Assembly: GCA_947448305.1 (NCBI GenBank)
Contig: CANFME010000001.1
Coordinates: 66,030 to 105,243, forward strand
DNA from: Burkholderiaceae bacterium
GTDB taxonomy: Bacteria; Pseudomonadota; Gammaproteobacteria; Burkholderiales; Burkholderiaceae
DNA length: 39,214 bases
Direction: 5' to 3'
Shown here: piece by piece, positions 23,236 to 32,695 of the stretch
Layout of the letters: the number at the start of each line of letters is the position of its first letter
Numbering within the stretch: the first letter of the stretch is position 1
Notes under the pieces: generated by a model
Database searches by the model: none
Seen by the model: the letters and a program-made list of their open reading frames with translations, nothing else
Told to the model about the DNA's origin: nothing
Position numbers and translations under genes: made by a program

Positions 23236-24045
23236 ATGTCTCTAATTCACTCTTCCGCTATCGTAGACCCATCAGCATCTGTTGATCCAACAGCACAAAT
23301 TGGCCCCTATGCAATTATTGGCGCTAAAGTTAAAATTGGTGCACGAACACAAATTGGCTCCCATACAGTAATTGAAGGTAAGACAACGATTGGGGAAGAA
23401 AATAAGATTAGCCATTTTGCGGCTATTGGCGGCGTTCCTCAAGATATGAAGTATCAAGGCGAAGATACTGAGTTAATTATTGGTGATCGCAATACGATTC
23501 GTGAATTCACAACCATTCATACTGGCACTAGTCAAGATCTTGGAAAAACAGTGATCGGTAACGATAACTGGATTATGGCTTATGTTCATATTGCTCACGA
23601 TTGCCAAGTCGGGAATCACACCATTTTTTCCAGTAATGCCCAAATTGCAGGTCATGTAATCGTAGAGGACTGGGCTATTTTGGGTGGCATGTCGGGCGTT
23701 CATCAATTTGTTCGGATTGGTCAACATTCCATGTTAGGTGGTGCGTCTGCATTAGTTCAAGATATTCCTCCCTTTGTGATTGCTGCAGGAGATAAAGCGG
23801 CTCCTCACGGACTTAATGCTGAAGGCCTCAAAAGACGTGGTTTTTCTCCGGAAACGATTACTGCCCTAAGACATGCTTATAAAGTTTTATACAAGGATGG
23901 TTTAACTTTTGAAGATGCGAAAGTTGCAATTCAAGATATGATTACGCCTAATCCTCATGGAGAACCTATTTCTCCGGAAACCACAGAAAAACTCCAAGAA
24001 TTTTTAAATTTTATTACTGCCTCAAAACGCGGTATTATTCGGTAA
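23236..24045 (+). CDS. lpxA: UDP-N-acetylglucosamine O-acyltransferase
   Basis: LpxA carries out the first step of lipid A synthesis, moving a 3-hydroxyacyl chain from ACP to the 3-OH of UDP-GlcNAc. The 269-residue protein is a beta-helix of hexapeptide repeats from residue 7 to about 185 with catalytic His121 in HIAHDCQVG, then a C-terminal helical domain. The ATG at 23236 begins [14 protein letters not shown], the normal N-terminus; an in-frame upstream ATG at 23158 would add 26 unrelated residues read from inside fabZ and is rejected. Confidence 0.97.
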   Translation: MSLIHSSAIVDPSASVDPTAQIGPYAIIGAKVKIGARTQIGSHTVIEGKTTIGEENKISHFAAIGGVPQDMKYQGEDTELIIGDRNTIREFTTIHTGTSQDLGKTVIGNDNWIMAYVHIAHDCQVGNHTIFSSNAQIAGHVIVEDWAILGGMSGVHQFVRIGQHSMLGGASALVQDIPPFVIAAGDKAAPHGLNAEGLKRRGFSPETITALRHAYKVLYKDGLTFEDAKVAIQDMITPNPHGEPISPETTEKLQEFLNFITASKRGIIR

Positions 24046-24052
24046 CTTATTT

Positions 24053-25246
24053 ATGTCCAAACAAATCATCACCTGCATAGCAGGCGAGCCATCGGGCGAT
24101 TTGCTTGGTGCAGAATTAGTCTCAGGCTTAAAATCAAATCCATTTACATCACAATTTCAATTAAATGGAATTGGTGGTGCTCATATGGCCTCTGTTGGTT
24201 TTCAATCAAACTGGGACATGTCTACCTTGAGTGTCCGTGGTTATGTTGAAGCCTTAAAACAACTGCCTGCGATTTTAAAAATTCGTAAAGAACTCATCAA
24301 TAGCATTCAAGTAAATCCGCCAAGTGTCTATGTGGGTATTGATGCCCCTGACTTTAACTTGTTTGTTGAAAAAAAGTGTAAACAGTGGAAGATTCCTACC
24401 GTTCACTATATTGGTCCATCTATTTGGGCTTGGCGTAGTAATCGCCTGAATAATATTAAAAAAGCAGTAGATCATATGCTTTGTATATTCCCATTTGAAC
24501 CGGGAATTTATCATGAAGCTGGGATGAAAGCGACTTATGTTGGGCATCCCCTAGCACACAAAATTCCCTTAAAGCCAGATCCGGATAGTGCTAGAAAGTT
24601 TCTATTCCAAAATAATCTATTACAGTTTGGCGAAATTTCTACTAATGAAACTATTATTGCCGTTTTGCCGGGAAGTCGTCAGTCAGAAATCGAATATATT
24701 GGAAAAGGATTTTTTGAAGCGATTGGTCATATGTATCAAATGTTTCAGGGCTCAATTCGCTTTTTAGTACCAGTTGCCACACCTATGCTAATGGATATGT
24801 TGGTAGATTTAAAAAATGATTTACTGATAACTTATCCCAATGCAAAAATTGAGTTAGTCAATGGTCAATCCAGTAAGATTTTAGAAGCGGCTGATTCCGT
24901 CCTTATTGCGAGTGGCACAGCAACTCTCGAAGCAGCTTTATGGAAAAAGCCGATGGTTATTTCTTACACTGTACCTTGGTTGACAGCGCAAATAATGAAG
25001 AGACAAGGATATTTGCCTTACATTGGTTTACCCAATATCTTGTGTCAAAATTTTGTGGTTCCGGAGTTACTGCAAGAACAAGCAGATCCTAAGGTGATGG
25101 CTAAAGCAACACTTGAATGGCTTGATCATCCTGAGCAAATTGCACAACTAGTCGATATTTTTGAAGAGTTGCATCATATTCTAAGAAAACCTAGCGATGA
25201 AATTGCCGCTCAAGTGATTGAGGATACTATTAAGCAATCCAAGTAA
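24053..25246 (+). CDS. lpxB: lipid-A-disaccharide synthase
   Basis: LpxB joins UDP-2,3-diacylglucosamine and lipid X into the tetra-acyl disaccharide 1-phosphate at the inner membrane face. The 397-residue GT-B-like glycosyltransferase has the N-terminal IAGEPSGDLLGAELV (residues 9-23), GPSIWAWRSNRL, VGHPLAH, LPGSRQSEIEYIGKGF, and the donor-binding ASGTATLEAALWKKPMVISY. All are strongly conserved. It lies 7 bases after lpxA and 8 before rnhB. Confidence 0.98.
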   Translation: MSKQIITCIAGEPSGDLLGAELVSGLKSNPFTSQFQLNGIGGAHMASVGFQSNWDMSTLSVRGYVEALKQLPAILKIRKELINSIQVNPPSVYVGIDAPDFNLFVEKKCKQWKIPTVHYIGPSIWAWRSNRLNNIKKAVDHMLCIFPFEPGIYHEAGMKATYVGHPLAHKIPLKPDPDSARKFLFQNNLLQFGEISTNETIIAVLPGSRQSEIEYIGKGFFEAIGHMYQMFQGSIRFLVPVATPMLMDMLVDLKNDLLITYPNAKIELVNGQSSKILEAADSVLIASGTATLEAALWKKPMVISYTVPWLTAQIMKRQGYLPYIGLPNILCQNFVVPELLQEQADPKVMAKATLEWLDHPEQIAQLVDIFEELHHILRKPSDEIAAQVIEDTIKQSK

Positions 25247-25254
25247 AAACTCAC

Positions 25255-25842
25255 ATGGAAATAATCTGTGGCATTGATGAAGTTGGTAGAGGGCCATTAG
25301 TCGGTAATGTGGTGGCTGCTGCAGTCATATTGCCCCATAACTTTGATCTACCTGGATTAAATGATTCTAAAAAGTTGACCAGTAAACAGCGAGAAGAGCT
25401 GAATTTGCAAATCAAAAGTACGGCGAGTGCTTGGGGTATAGGTCAAGCTAGTCCCGCGGAAATTGATCAAATTAATATCTTATACGCCTCCTTATTAGCG
25501 ATGAGCCGGGCATTTCATGAAATGCTAAACAACTTTAGTGTCGAACCTAATTTGGTCCTAGTCGATGGCAATCGTTGTCCTGAATTAAGTTATCCCACTC
25601 AAGCTATCGTTAAAGGCGATAGTAAAATCCCGCAGATATCTGCTGCTTCAATTATTGCTAAAGTGTATCGTGATCAGCAAATGTTGGATCTACATGAGAA
25701 ATATCCGGAGTATGGTTTTCATCATCACATGGGCTATCCAACTAAACAACACCTTGAGAAAATTAAGAACTATGGAGTTACACCTGAATACAGAAAGACA
25801 TTTAAACCCGTGAAAGCAATCTTGTTGGGGAGTAATCCATGA
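25255..25842 (+). CDS. rnhB: ribonuclease HII
   Basis: RNase HII removes ribonucleotides misincorporated in DNA and RNA from hybrids. The 195-residue protein opens with the signature IDEVGRGPL; the metal-binding DEDD set is Asp8, Glu9, Asp104 (LVDGN) and Asp122 (GDSK). SAASIIAKVYRD is also diagnostic. Linkage with lpxB and an rRNA methyltransferase gene is common in proteobacteria. Its stop overlaps the next start as ATGA. Confidence 0.98.
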   Translation: MEIICGIDEVGRGPLVGNVVAAAVILPHNFDLPGLNDSKKLTSKQREELNLQIKSTASAWGIGQASPAEIDQINILYASLLAMSRAFHEMLNNFSVEPNLVLVDGNRCPELSYPTQAIVKGDSKIPQISAASIIAKVYRDQQMLDLHEKYPEYGFHHHMGYPTKQHLEKIKNYGVTPEYRKTFKPVKAILLGSNP

Positions 25843-26696
25843 GTTATGACTTGTATTCTTTTTTTAAAGAAATTCAATCCAAATCCAATGATTCAGTAAA
25901 AGAACTCATCATTCATCAAGAGGGTGGTTCTAAAGCAAACAAATTAAGGAAAGAAAGTGGACTTGCTTTAATTGAAGGTATTCATCTTTTAGATAGTTGG
26001 CTGAAGTCTAATCAGCTCCATCAGATCCAAGCAATTTTTACCACGGCTAAGGGTTTAGAGCATCCCGAAATTAGCGCTCTTTTGAATCGCGTCATTGATT
26101 ATTTTCAACAAGCTGGTTTAAGATTTCCGGAGCTTGTTATGTTAGACGAGAGTTTACATAAACTTGTTAGCTTGATGCCGGAGGCACCACTTTTACAGTG
26201 CCTTATCAAGATGCCAAATGAGGTAAAAATCAATTACGCTACGGATATGGTGATTTTAGATTCGATTCAAGATGCGGGTAATGTTGGGACAATTTTAAGG
26301 ACCTGCGCAGCTGCTGGCTTTGAGCAAGTCATTTGTATAAAAGGGACTGCTGCAGTTTGGTCGAATAAAGTCCTCAGAGCTGGAATGGGAGCACAGGCTT
26401 CCTTAAAAATCATTGAAGCAGTGATGCCATATCAATTATTAACCGATCTTGAAATTCCTTTATTGTGCTCACAACTTGAAGAAGCAAAAAGTCTTTATGA
26501 CATTGCAAACAAGTTAGAAAAACCAGTGGCCTGGGTTTTTGGCAATGAGGGACAGGGGATTGGTCCTGAATTACGTCAAGACGGTTTGGGAGTGAAAATT
26601 CCCCAGGTGGAATCTGTTGAATCTCTCAATGTTTCTGCAGCGGCAGCCATTGCATTGTTTGAGACCAGAAGAGTTCGGTTGAAATCAATTACCTAA
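25839..26696 (+). CDS. TrmH/SpoU-family RNA 2'-O-methyltransferase
   Basis: This 285-residue protein is a SPOUT-class methyltransferase that uses S-adenosylmethionine. The three motifs of the trefoil-knot domain are clear: motif 1 DAGNVGTILRTCAAAGFE (about residues 146-163, with the conserved Asn and Arg), motif 2 WVFGNEGQGIGPEL (about 229-242) and motif 3 SLNVSAAAAIALFETRR near the C-terminus. An N-terminal substrate-binding domain (about 20-110) precedes them. The target, 23S rRNA or tRNA, cannot be told from sequence; the N-terminal domain resembles 23S rRNA enzymes such as RlmB or TsnR relatives. It is the last gene of the long plus-strand run and converges with ppsR across 23 bases. Confidence 0.92.
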   Translation: MSYDLYSFFKEIQSKSNDSVKELIIHQEGGSKANKLRKESGLALIEGIHLLDSWLKSNQLHQIQAIFTTAKGLEHPEISALLNRVIDYFQQAGLRFPELVMLDESLHKLVSLMPEAPLLQCLIKMPNEVKINYATDMVILDSIQDAGNVGTILRTCAAAGFEQVICIKGTAAVWSNKVLRAGMGAQASLKIIEAVMPYQLLTDLEIPLLCSQLEEAKSLYDIANKLEKPVAWVFGNEGQGIGPELRQDGLGVKIPQVESVESLNVSAAAAIALFETRRVRLKSIT

Positions 26697-26719
26697 CTTA
26701 CCAGATTAATAGCGTCAAT

Positions 26720-27535
26720 CTATTTATCTAATTTGATATCTTGCAAAATGGTCGTTGCAATTTCCTCAATGGACTTATGCGTAGAAGATAACCAAGAAAT
26801 ATTTTCTCTTTTCATCATTGCTTCTGCTTCATTGACTTCATATCGACAATTATCCAAACTTGCATATTTGCTACCTGGACGACGCTCATTTCTGATTTCT
26901 GACAATCGGTTTGGCTGGATTGTTAGTCCGAATAATTTACTTTGGTATTTTTTGAGTTCAGAGGGCAACACACCCCGCTCAAAATCATCAGGAATCAAGG
27001 GATAATTCGCTGACTTAACACCGTATTGCATGGCGAGATAAAGGCAGGTTGGTGTCTTGCCACTCCTGGAAACTCCAACTAAGATGACATCTGCCATTTC
27101 TAAATTTTTATGAGATTGCCCATCATCATGGGCTAAAGAAAAATTAATGGCTTCAATTCGGTTTCGGTAACTCTCCGTATCAATATTTTGGTGAAACTGG
27201 CCTATTGCATGGGTCGACTTTTCATTTAATTCTACTTCTAATGGAGCAACGAAGGTATGAAACATATCCATCACCATTGCATTGGCTTGATTAATCACAG
27301 CATTAATCTCTTCGTTTACTAGAGTAGTAAAAACGATTGGCTTGACGCCGGTTGTTAGCGCTAATTGATTGATTTCTGATAAAGCGTGATTGGCTTTATC
27401 TAATGTATTGATAAATGGCAGACGAATTTGTTTGAATCTAATTTCGAACTGGGCGAGGATCGAATGGCTAAAAGTTTCAGCTGTAATTCCTGTTCCGTCT
27501 GAAATGATAAATACTGTGCGAACTTGAGGATTCAT
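26720..27535 (-). CDS. ppsR: phosphoenolpyruvate synthase regulatory protein (PSRP kinase/phosphorylase)
   Basis: PpsR is the DUF299-family bifunctional enzyme that inactivates PEP synthase by ADP-dependent phosphorylation of an active-site threonine and reverses this with phosphate. The 271-residue protein begins FIISDGTGITAETFSHS (residues 9-25), has a P-loop-like VGVSRSGKTP (153-162) and RPGSKYAS near the C-terminus, all typical. It is divergent from ppsA, its substrate's gene, across 71 bases, which fixes the target beyond reasonable doubt (the alternative, the PPDK regulator, goes with pyruvate phosphate dikinase). Confidence 0.96.
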   Translation of the reverse strand: MNPQVRTVFIISDGTGITAETFSHSILAQFEIRFKQIRLPFINTLDKANHALSEINQLALTTGVKPIVFTTLVNEEINAVINQANAMVMDMFHTFVAPLEVELNEKSTHAIGQFHQNIDTESYRNRIEAINFSLAHDDGQSHKNLEMADVILVGVSRSGKTPTCLYLAMQYGVKSANYPLIPDDFERGVLPSELKKYQSKLFGLTIQPNRLSEIRNERRPGSKYASLDNCRYEVNEAEAMMKRENISWLSSTHKSIEEIATTILQDIKLDK

Positions 27536-27542
27536 ATGATGT

Positions 27543-27570
27543 TTGACTGATAGAATGAATAGATTATATA
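27543..27570 (+). promoter_or_regulatory. possible sigma-70 promoter for ppsA
   Basis: TTGACT (27543-27548, 5 of 6 match to the -35 box) and TATATA (27565-27570, 4 of 6) are 16 bases apart. A start about 7 bases on would give a leader of about 30 bases with the purine-rich AGAGAG before the ATG at 27607. It lies in the 71-base gap shared with divergent ppsR. Consensus match only. Confidence 0.45.
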
Positions 27571-27606
27571 TCGTGCAGATTTTATTATTTTTAGAGAGTA
27601 TTTATT

Positions 27607-29985
27607 ATGACTAACTTTACGCATGCGACTTCTTATGTTATTCCATTTGAAGATTTGAGGATGACAGACGTAGAAATTGTTGGGGGTAAAAATGCCTCCC
27701 TTGGTGAAATGATTTCTCAGCTTCACGCAAAAGGTGTGAGAGTCCCAACTGGATTTGCTACAACAGCCTATGCTTTTCGAGAATTTCTTGACCACAACCA
27801 GATAACACAAAGAATCATTGATCGCTTAAAAGATTTAAATATTGACGATGTAAAGGCTCTTGCACAAGCGGGTGATGAAATTCGACAATGGATAATTAAT
27901 AGTCCACTTCAACCAAAACTAGAAGAGCAAATTCGAATTGCTTTTAAAACTTTGGATGCCGATGGGCTTGGCTCGTTTGCAGTGCGCTCATCAGCAACTG
28001 CTGAGGACTTGCCGGATGCATCATTTGCTGGTCAACAAGAAAGCTTTTTAAATGTGGTGGGGATTGAAGATGTTCTCATTCGTTTAAAAGAAGTATTTGC
28101 GTCCCTTTATAACGACCGAGCGATTTCCTATCGTGTTCATAAAGGCTTTTTACACGCTGAGGTGGCACTATCTGCGGGTGTGCAACGCATGGTTCGCTCA
28201 GACAAAGCCGCCTCTGGAGTGATGTTTACTTTAGATACTGAATCTGGTTTTAAGGATGCTGTTTTCATTACCTCTAGTTATGGCCTTGGTGAGACGGTAG
28301 TGCAGGGGGCTGTTAACCCTGATGAGTTTTATGTGTTTAAGCCATCTTTGAAATCAAATCATTACCCAATTATTCGCCGCAACCTTGGATCAAAATTAAT
28401 TCAAATGCGCTTCACGGAAGAGGGTGAAGAAGGCAGAGTTAAAACGATTGATGTCCCTTTGGAAGCCAGAAATCGATATTCACTAGAAGATCCTGACATT
28501 ATTGAGTTAGCTAAATATGCCTTAATCATTGAAGAACATTATGGTCGCCCTATGGATATTGAATGGGGTAAAGACGGCGTTGATCAAAAAATTTATATCC
28601 TGCAAGCTAGACCCGAAACAGTAAAAAGCCAAGCTGTTGGGCAAGTAGAATTGAAATATCAGTTAAAGGGAAGCTCTACGGTGCTTACCCATGGTCGTGC
28701 TATTGGACAGAAAATCGGCGCTGGTCCGGTTCGTATTATTCGCGATCCATCTGAAATGGACCGCGTTCAACCAGGAGATGTACTGGTTGCTGATATGACC
28801 GACCCTAACTGGGAACCTGTGATGAAGCGTGCCTCAGCGATTGTTACTAATCGCGGCGGTAGAACCTGTCATGCTGCGATCATTGCTAGAGAGTTAGGTG
28901 TTCCAGCGGTTGTGGGCTGTGGGGATGCGACAGATGTTTTGATGGACGGTGCTATGGTAACCGTGTCCTGCGCTGAAGGGGATGAAGGTAAGATTTATGA
29001 TGGCTTACTTGATACTCAGGTAAGTGAAGTTCACCGTGGAGTATTACCAGATATTCCACTCAAAATTATGATGAATGTCGGTAATCCACAGTTAGCTTTT
29101 AATTTTTGCCAATTGCCAAATCAAGGTGTAGGGCTGGCTCGATTAGAGTTCATCATTAACAACAATATTGGTGTGCATCCTAGTGCAATTTTGCAATACC
29201 CTAATATTGACGCTGACTTAAAGGTTGCAATTGAAAGTATTGCACGAGGACACTCTAGTCCGCAGGCATTTTATGTCGATAAATTATCTGAGGGAATTGC
29301 GACGATTGGAGCTGCATTCTATCCTAAGCCAGTGATTGTTCGACTCTCTGACTTTAAATCTAATGAATATAAAAAGCTCATTGGTGGAACTAGGTATGAA
29401 CCGGATGAAGAAAATCCAATGTTGGGTTTTAGGGGGGCATCACGTTACATTTCTGCTGATTTTGCCAAAGCATTTGAAATGGAGTGCGAAGCAATAAAGC
29501 GTGTGCGAAATGAAATGGGTCTGACAAATATCGAAATCATGATTCCATTTGTGAGGACGGTAAAACAAGCAGCTAAGGTAATTGATTTGTTAGCTAAAAA
29601 CCAGTTGGTTAGAGGTGAAAATGGCCTTCGTATTGTGATGATGTGCGAAATCCCTTCAAACGCTATTTTAGCGGATGAGTTTCTTGAATACTTTGATGGA
29701 TTCTCCATTGGTTCGAATGATTTAACCCAATTATCACTTGGCTTAGATCGTGATTCTGGGATGGAGTTGCTAGCAATTGATTTTGATGAAAGAGATCCTG
29801 CTGTATTGTTTTTAATTGAAAGAGCAATCCAAGCCTGTAATGCTAAAGGAAAGTACATTGGCATTTGTGGTCAAGGTCCCTCTGATCACCCCGATTTTGC
29901 AAAGTGGTTAATGGAGAAAGGAATTGCCTCTATTTCTCTAAATCCAGATACTGTAGTTAAAACTTGGCAAGAACTCGCTAAATAA
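27607..29985 (+). CDS. ppsA: phosphoenolpyruvate synthase
   Basis: PpsA converts pyruvate and ATP to PEP, AMP and phosphate, allowing gluconeogenic growth on organic acids. The 792-residue protein has an N-terminal ATP-binding domain (about residues 15-350, [20 protein letters not shown]), the swivelling phosphohistidine domain with [17 protein letters not shown] (catalytic His422; Thr420 is the position modified by PpsR) and a C-terminal PEP/pyruvate barrel (about 470-790) with conserved Cys754 in GICGQGPSD. All catalytic residues are present. It ends in a strong terminator at 30002-30030 and is divergent from its regulator. Confidence 0.98.
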   Translation: MTNFTHATSYVIPFEDLRMTDVEIVGGKNASLGEMISQLHAKGVRVPTGFATTAYAFREFLDHNQITQRIIDRLKDLNIDDVKALAQAGDEIRQWIINSPLQPKLEEQIRIAFKTLDADGLGSFAVRSSATAEDLPDASFAGQQESFLNVVGIEDVLIRLKEVFASLYNDRAISYRVHKGFLHAEVALSAGVQRMVRSDKAASGVMFTLDTESGFKDAVFITSSYGLGETVVQGAVNPDEFYVFKPSLKSNHYPIIRRNLGSKLIQMRFTEEGEEGRVKTIDVPLEARNRYSLEDPDIIELAKYALIIEEHYGRPMDIEWGKDGVDQKIYILQARPETVKSQAVGQVELKYQLKGSSTVLTHGRAIGQKIGAGPVRIIRDPSEMDRVQPGDVLVADMTDPNWEPVMKRASAIVTNRGGRTCHAAIIARELGVPAVVGCGDATDVLMDGAMVTVSCAEGDEGKIYDGLLDTQVSEVHRGVLPDIPLKIMMNVGNPQLAFNFCQLPNQGVGLARLEFIINNNIGVHPSAILQYPNIDADLKVAIESIARGHSSPQAFYVDKLSEGIATIGAAFYPKPVIVRLSDFKSNEYKKLIGGTRYEPDEENPMLGFRGASRYISADFAKAFEMECEAIKRVRNEMGLTNIEIMIPFVRTVKQAAKVIDLLAKNQLVRGENGLRIVMMCEIPSNAILADEFLEYFDGFSIGSNDLTQLSLGLDRDSGMELLAIDFDERDPAVLFLIERAIQACNAKGKYIGICGQGPSDHPDFAKWLMEKGIASISLNPDTVVKTWQELAK

Positions 29986-30001
29986 TGAATAAGTAATAAA
30001 C

Positions 30002-30036
30002 AAAGGCCTTGATTATCCATCAAGGCCTTTTTTGTT
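30002..30036. terminator. bidirectional intrinsic terminator between ppsA and the Anbu cassette
   Basis: AAAGGCCTTGAT (30002-30013) pairs perfectly with ATCAAGGCCTTT (30019-30030) around a 5-base loop, a 12-bp stem. On the plus strand it is followed by TTTGTTTG; on the minus strand by TTTGTTTATT. It can therefore end both ppsA and the converging minus-strand cassette whose last gene stops at 30057. Confidence 0.9.
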
Positions 30037-30056
30037 TGTGGTGATAGAAGTCTAAT

Positions 30057-30851
30057 CTAATTGAATATGGTTGGTATTGGTCCTAAACGATGAGAATGGG
30101 CGGCTATTTTAGCGCTCTCATCCTGCTCAGACCAATTTGGATCATCTACGCTCATAATGATCTCTGTGAGCTTTTGTCCCCAAAGTTTTCTAAGCATACT
30201 GAAATATGGATTTTGTTCGTCAATCGAAATCGCTAGATGTTTCTCCATAGAGTCTTTTTGATAGACCATTAAATCGAGTGGTAGGCCAACTGAAATATTG
30301 CTTTTGAGAGTAGAGTCCATCGAAATTAATGCGCATTTCGTGGCGAGCTCTAAACTGGTTTCGTAATTAATGACTCTGTCGAGAATAGGTTTACCGTACT
30401 TTGCTTCACCAATTTGAAAATAACAAGTTTCTGGTGTGGACTCCACAAAATTACCCGCTGAGTAAATATTGAATAAGCGATGTTTTTCACCTTTAATCTG
30501 TCCACCAAAAATAAAGTTGCAATTGAAATCAATATTGGAACTGCTTAAAGCCTCTTCATCACGCGCTTTTACCTCTCGAATTACCTTGCCGACAACTAGG
30601 GCCGCGTCATAAGAGTTTTTAGCATTCCAAAGATTAATGCCATCAAATTTTTGACCTTGGATGAGCATTTCTTTGACTGATTGCGTAATCGCTAAATTAC
30701 CTGAGCTCATCATCGTAAATAAGCGATTTTTATCTTTTTCAAAAATAACCATTTTTCTGAAGGTGCCGATGGCATCTACTCCAGCATTCGTTCTAGTATC
30801 GGATAAAAAAACCATGCCTTTTTCTAGGCAAAGGGCAACGCAATAAGTCAT
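30057..30851 (-). CDS. Anbu (ancestral beta subunit) proteasome-like peptidase
   Basis: Anbu is an Ntn-hydrolase related to HslV and 20S proteasome beta subunits. The 264-residue protein begins MTYCVALCLEKGMVFLSDTR; after Met removal Thr2 becomes the N-terminal nucleophile. Asp18 (LSDTRTNAG) and Lys33 (TFRKM) match the other catalytic residues of the proteasome fold. Family members have no propeptide, and none is seen here. It is the last gene of a four-gene minus-strand cassette with a transglutaminase-like protein, an alpha-E protein and a circularly permuted ATP-grasp ligase, the partners usually found with Anbu. Structures of Anbu show open helical or stacked-ring assemblies, and its physiological substrates remain unknown. 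Family assignment is firm, function open. Confidence 0.92.
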   Translation of the reverse strand: MTYCVALCLEKGMVFLSDTRTNAGVDAIGTFRKMVIFEKDKNRLFTMMSSGNLAITQSVKEMLIQGQKFDGINLWNAKNSYDAALVVGKVIREVKARDEEALSSSNIDFNCNFIFGGQIKGEKHRLFNIYSAGNFVESTPETCYFQIGEAKYGKPILDRVINYETSLELATKCALISMDSTLKSNISVGLPLDLMVYQKDSMEKHLAISIDEQNPYFSMLRKLWGQKLTEIIMSVDDPNWSEQDESAKIAAHSHRLGPIPTIFN

Positions 30852-30883
30852 AAATTCAATCTATTTTTTGTGAAGAGATTAAT

Positions 30884-31678
30884 TTAACATTCTTTTAGTG
30901 AAATATTTGTTATTAGACTTTCCTCGCCACCACCAGATCGAACTCCTTTAACAGGGGCGATGTGATCATGATCACGTCCCACTGCCAAACGAACATGGCA
31001 ATCATTGGTCAAACACTGGTTAGTAATGTCTACACTGATCCACTCAGCTTGGTCAATATTTAAGCACACATCAATCCAAGCATGGGTTGAATCAACGGGC
31101 TTATCTGCGTCATAAACATAACCACTCACGTATCTTGCCGGAATACCGCTATACCGACAAAAACTTAACATCAAATGGGCTTGGTCTTGACAGACTCCCT
31201 TACCCAGTAAAAAAGCTTCACAAGCTAATGTTTTAGAGTTTGTAACGCCTGCAACATATTGAATTTTATCGCCAATATTTTTTGTGAGATGTACTAAACT
31301 AAGCTCATTCCAAACTGAAGGGGTGATCTTTTTGAAGTACTCAATCATTTCACCATTCGGATTTGTTAAATCGGTCTGTTGCAATAAATAATAGGGTGAT
31401 ACTGATTTTGGTTGATCAATTATTAGGTATTCATTTTTGGTTTCAACTTCACCCTTAGCTTCAATGATGAGTTCAGAATAATTGTTTCCCATTACAAAAC
31501 TTTGCATCGCATTGCCAAAAGCATCAATTGATTCGAAAACTTTACTTGGTGCATTCACTCGCCAACGAATAATATCTTGAGTAAGGTAATTTTGAGGGGT
31601 CAAGCGTAATTCATGAATAGAATGATGAACAGGGCGATCGTAGCGAAACTCGGTTTGATGATGGACTTGTAATTTCAT
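30884..31678 (-). CDS. transglutaminase-like cysteine peptidase of the Anbu cassette
   Basis: The 264-residue protein has an N-terminal all-beta domain (about residues 1-80, HHSIHELRLTPQNYLTQD) found in bacterial transglutaminase-like proteins, then the transglutaminase core. The catalytic triad is visible: Cys163 (GKGVCQDQAHLM), His199 (STHAWIDV) and Asp217 (ISVDITN). There is no signal peptide, so it should act in the cytoplasm. Such proteins are usually peptidases or amidases rather than cross-linkers. It begins one base into the stop region of the alpha-E gene (shared base 31678), implying coupling, and ends 32 bases before the Anbu gene. The substrate may be a peptide made by the upstream ATP-grasp ligase; this is inference from gene context. 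Confidence 0.9.
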   Translation of the reverse strand: MKLQVHHQTEFRYDRPVHHSIHELRLTPQNYLTQDIIRWRVNAPSKVFESIDAFGNAMQSFVMGNNYSELIIEAKGEVETKNEYLIIDQPKSVSPYYLLQQTDLTNPNGEMIEYFKKITPSVWNELSLVHLTKNIGDKIQYVAGVTNSKTLACEAFLLGKGVCQDQAHLMLSFCRYSGIPARYVSGYVYDADKPVDSTHAWIDVCLNIDQAEWISVDITNQCLTNDCHVRLAVGRDHDHIAPVKGVRSGGGEESLITNISLKEC

Positions 31679-32694
31679 TAGGACACAGATAAAGGGATGA
31701 GGTAACTATTACTAAATTCGTCAGCAATATGGTTAATTTTTTCTAAAAAGCGTTGAATAAAATTATCGAGACCTTCGGCAAAAATATCATCCACATCCGA
31801 GTAATCTAGTTCGGACTTTAATTTACTAACTAAATGTTCAATATCTCTGGATTGATGCGCCTTTAAATCGCCGAGAAGACTTAGGATACTATTGATACAC
31901 TTGGTCAATGATCTTGGTAGTAATGGATTGAAGACTAATAAGTCTACAATTCGTTCCGGTGTTATTTGATCAGCATAAGTTTGTCGGTAAATTTCAAATG
32001 CGGAGACCGATCTTAAAAGTGAAACCCAATGGTAAAAATCAAATATCTCATTTGAATTCATTTGGTTTGATCGCAAAGAGCTAGATTGACTTTGTATCAT
32101 GCTGCCCAAACTCATTTGACTGGATTGTTGTTGTCCAGCTTGATGAACTTGATATTTAGCTTTTAAAATTCGTGCGGTGTTATCAGCTCTTTCTAAATAA
32201 GTACCGATTTCTAAGAATTTAAAGGACTCATTCACCAACATGGTGCCAATGACCACTCCATGAAACAAATGGCAACGGTATTTAACCCATTCAAAAAATG
32301 CCGATGGGTCATCTTCTGGAGTATTTGGTAAAAACTTTTGAACATTTAAGTACGTTAAATTTTGTGTTTCCCATACTTCAGAAGGTATTTTGCCGCGAAT
32401 AATTCGGGCATTGACCCTTGCAGAATTTAAGCACGTCAGAATACTAGATGGATTATCTAGATCTGAAATCATGAATTGCAAAACATTTTCACGAGTATAT
32501 GCGGAATATTTTGAATCAAATAAATTCTCAAGTAATGAAACATTCAGAATTTTTCTCCATGTTTCTTCCATGGTGCTATTTGGATGAGGCATGAGGGAGG
32601 TTTGATAGGCAACATCGAGCATCCTCGCTGTATTTTCAGCTCTCTCGTTATAGCGTGACATCCAATAGAGACAATCAGCGGTTCGACTCAACAT
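31678..32694 (-). CDS. alpha-E domain protein (DUF403)
   Basis: This protein matches the all-alpha 'alpha-E' family (DUF403), known almost only from clusters with circularly permuted ATP-grasp and transglutaminase genes. I start it at the ATG at 32694 (338 residues), giving MLSRTADCLYWMSRYNERA, the characteristic N-terminus; a longer frame from 32733 would overlap the upstream gene and add 13 unrelated residues. Other conserved segments are ENTARMLDVAY near residue 20, ARIIRGKIPSEVWE near 105 and FLEIGTYLERADNTARIL near 170. It starts one base after the stop of the ATP-grasp gene. No enzymatic residue is known; it probably binds the ligase or its product. Confidence 0.88.
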   Translation of the reverse strand: MLSRTADCLYWMSRYNERAENTARMLDVAYQTSLMPHPNSTMEETWRKILNVSLLENLFDSKYSAYTRENVLQFMISDLDNPSSILTCLNSARVNARIIRGKIPSEVWETQNLTYLNVQKFLPNTPEDDPSAFFEWVKYRCHLFHGVVIGTMLVNESFKFLEIGTYLERADNTARILKAKYQVHQAGQQQSSQMSLGSMIQSQSSSLRSNQMNSNEIFDFYHWVSLLRSVSAFEIYRQTYADQITPERIVDLLVFNPLLPRSLTKCINSILSLLGDLKAHQSRDIEHLVSKLKSELDYSDVDDIFAEGLDNFIQRFLEKINHIADEFSNSYLIPLSVS

Positions 32695-32695
32695 A

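Noticed and set aside
21725-24045. Short periodic repeats in lpxD and lpxA
   Set aside because: They are codings of hexapeptide repeats of the left-handed beta-helix, not DNA repeats of their own.
29445-29864. 139-codon minus-strand frame inside ppsA
   Set aside because: It is a shadow of the conserved C-terminal domain of ppsA; no family is recognisable in it.
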